From Acidobacteria bacterium 13_2_20CM_57_17 (GTDB lineage Bacteria > Acidobacteriota > Terriglobia > Acidiferrales > UBA7541): DNA of 58,157 bases. Position 1 is the stretch's first letter. Each line of letters starts with the position of its first letter. Position numbers and translations under genes: made by a program. The stretch covers positions 1-58,157 of the forward strand of contig MNDE01000138.1 of the NCBI GenBank assembly GCA_001914785.1, written 5' to 3'. Below are positions 57,593-58,157 of the stretch, piece after piece. The notes under the pieces are model-generated. The model was not told the origin of the DNA. It ran no database searches and saw only the letters and a program-made list of their open reading frames with translations.

Positions 57593-58157
57593 TCAGCGCA
57601 CGCTGCGCAGCAACACCTGCACATGGTGCCCGTAATACGCCAGAAGAACGACGAGCCCGAGCAAAATCAGCATTGCGTAACTGGAAAAAAGACCAGTTTG
57701 CAGCAAACGCACCGGATAACTGAAAAGCTGCATCATCTTCGCGCCGAAATTCAACAGCCCATCGATGATCCACTTGTCCCACCACATGGATAGGGTGGAG
57801 CCGAAGCGCGCGAGCCAGCCGGCGCCGTTGACGCCGACACCGTCGATCACGTTGGCGTCAAAGCGGCCGAGCAGCGTGCCGAGGTCTTTGGTACGCTCGA
57901 CGACGGCCGCGTCATAGATTTCGTCGACGTAATATTTGTGGAGGAGCAACCGGTACAATGCCGGCCGCCTGCTGGCGACCAGCTCCGGCGCCACGCGCTT
58001 GGTGCAATAGAATTCGTATGCGAGCCAAAATCCTAAACCGACGATTGCAAGCGACGCCACCATCAAGAGAATCTCTTTGGCGTAAGCATGGTGCGCGATC
58101 TTGACCGTTCCCGTCTCCGGCATAACGCCAATCAGGACGGGATCAAGGAAGCGCTCA
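57593..58157 (-). CDS. nuoL: NADH-quinone oxidoreductase subunit L, second copy, partial
   Basis: The frame stays open to the window edge (first full codon ends at 58156), so only the last 188 residues are seen, starting ERFLDPVLIGV. They include helices near ILLMVASLAIVGLGFWLA, the KYYVDEIYDAAVV stretch of the lateral-helix region, and the final anchor SYAMLILLGLVVLLAYYG. The ATG at 58123 is internal. Upstream genes of this second complex lie outside the window. Confidence 0.92.
   Translation of the reverse strand, partial: ERFLDPVLIGVMPETGTVKIAHHAYAKEILLMVASLAIVGLGFWLAYEFYCTKRVAPELVASRRPALYRLLLHKYYVDEIYDAAVVERTKDLGTLLGRFDANVIDGVGVNGAGWLARFGSTLSMWWDKWIIDGLLNFGAKMMQLFSYPVRLLQTGLFSSYAMLILLGLVVLLAYYGHHVQVLLRSVR

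Overview
The window looks like chromosome from a soil-type member of the Acidobacteriota, probably close to Terriglobia/Koribacter. This is inferred from gene content: two large duplicated FtsX-type orphan permeases (ADOP family), a DUF2934 protein, a DUF6677-like membrane protein, a divergent Hfq-like protein, a BshA glycosyltransferase, Reg_prop sensor kinase/LuxR pairs, and short GC-rich intergenic hairpins. No rRNA operon, intact tRNA, CRISPR array, complete transposase or phage module was found.

Left part (1-11.4 kb): an oxidative or xenobiotic-stress type neighbourhood. A cupin (cut by the window edge), an exported protein, an F420-type NADP oxidoreductase, small proteins, an NmrA-type epimerase/reductase and a chloroperoxidase-like hydrolase lie next to two tandem ECF sigma factors. 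The second sigma factor is ECF41-like with a shortened C-terminal SnoaL-type extension. A TGTCACA-N16-GGTC box stands in front of the cupin, the hydrolase and a peroxidase gene remnant, which suggests one small sigma regulon. A DoxX-like membrane protein and a giant Reg_prop histidine kinase/NarL regulator pair follow.

11.4-12.4 kb is gene-free and looks like a recombination scar: three successive hairpins with the same stem, an 8-bp dyad, and two tRNA 5' halves (Asp-GUC and Thr-CGU) facing each other, both ending exactly at the end of the anticodon loop.

12.4-38.7 kb: housekeeping and accessory genes. These are an M24 peptidase, a DUF167 protein, YggS, a thymidylate kinase, DNA polymerase III delta', an Hfq-like protein, a thioesterase broken by one stop codon, an SDR, bshA, a Doc toxin-antitoxin cassette bracketed by a duplicated bshA 3' end, two ADOP permeases, a dienelactone hydrolase, an exported methyltransferase-like protein, a GbsR-led operon, a MazF toxin-antitoxin pair, an HNH protein lacking its first histidine, a LytS-like kinase, a GTP cyclohydrolase II and a ThiS.

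38.8-52.1 kb (+ strand): a tightly coupled NADH dehydrogenase operon nuoA-C-D-EF-G-H-J-K-L-M-N with a fused nuoE-nuoF gene but without nuoB and nuoI. 52.5-58.2 kb (- strand, convergent): a second set of proton-pumping subunits (nuoL2-M2-N2) runs with overlapping genes into the F0 part of ATP synthase (atpZ-atpI-atpB-atpE). Proton-pumping and proton-consuming membrane sectors therefore appear to share one transcript. The 400-bp gap between the two operons carries terminators and a composite repeat that also occurs near 24.8 kb: a sigma70-like promoter, a short hairpin terminator, then TTAGAATCA hairpins and a G-rich tail.
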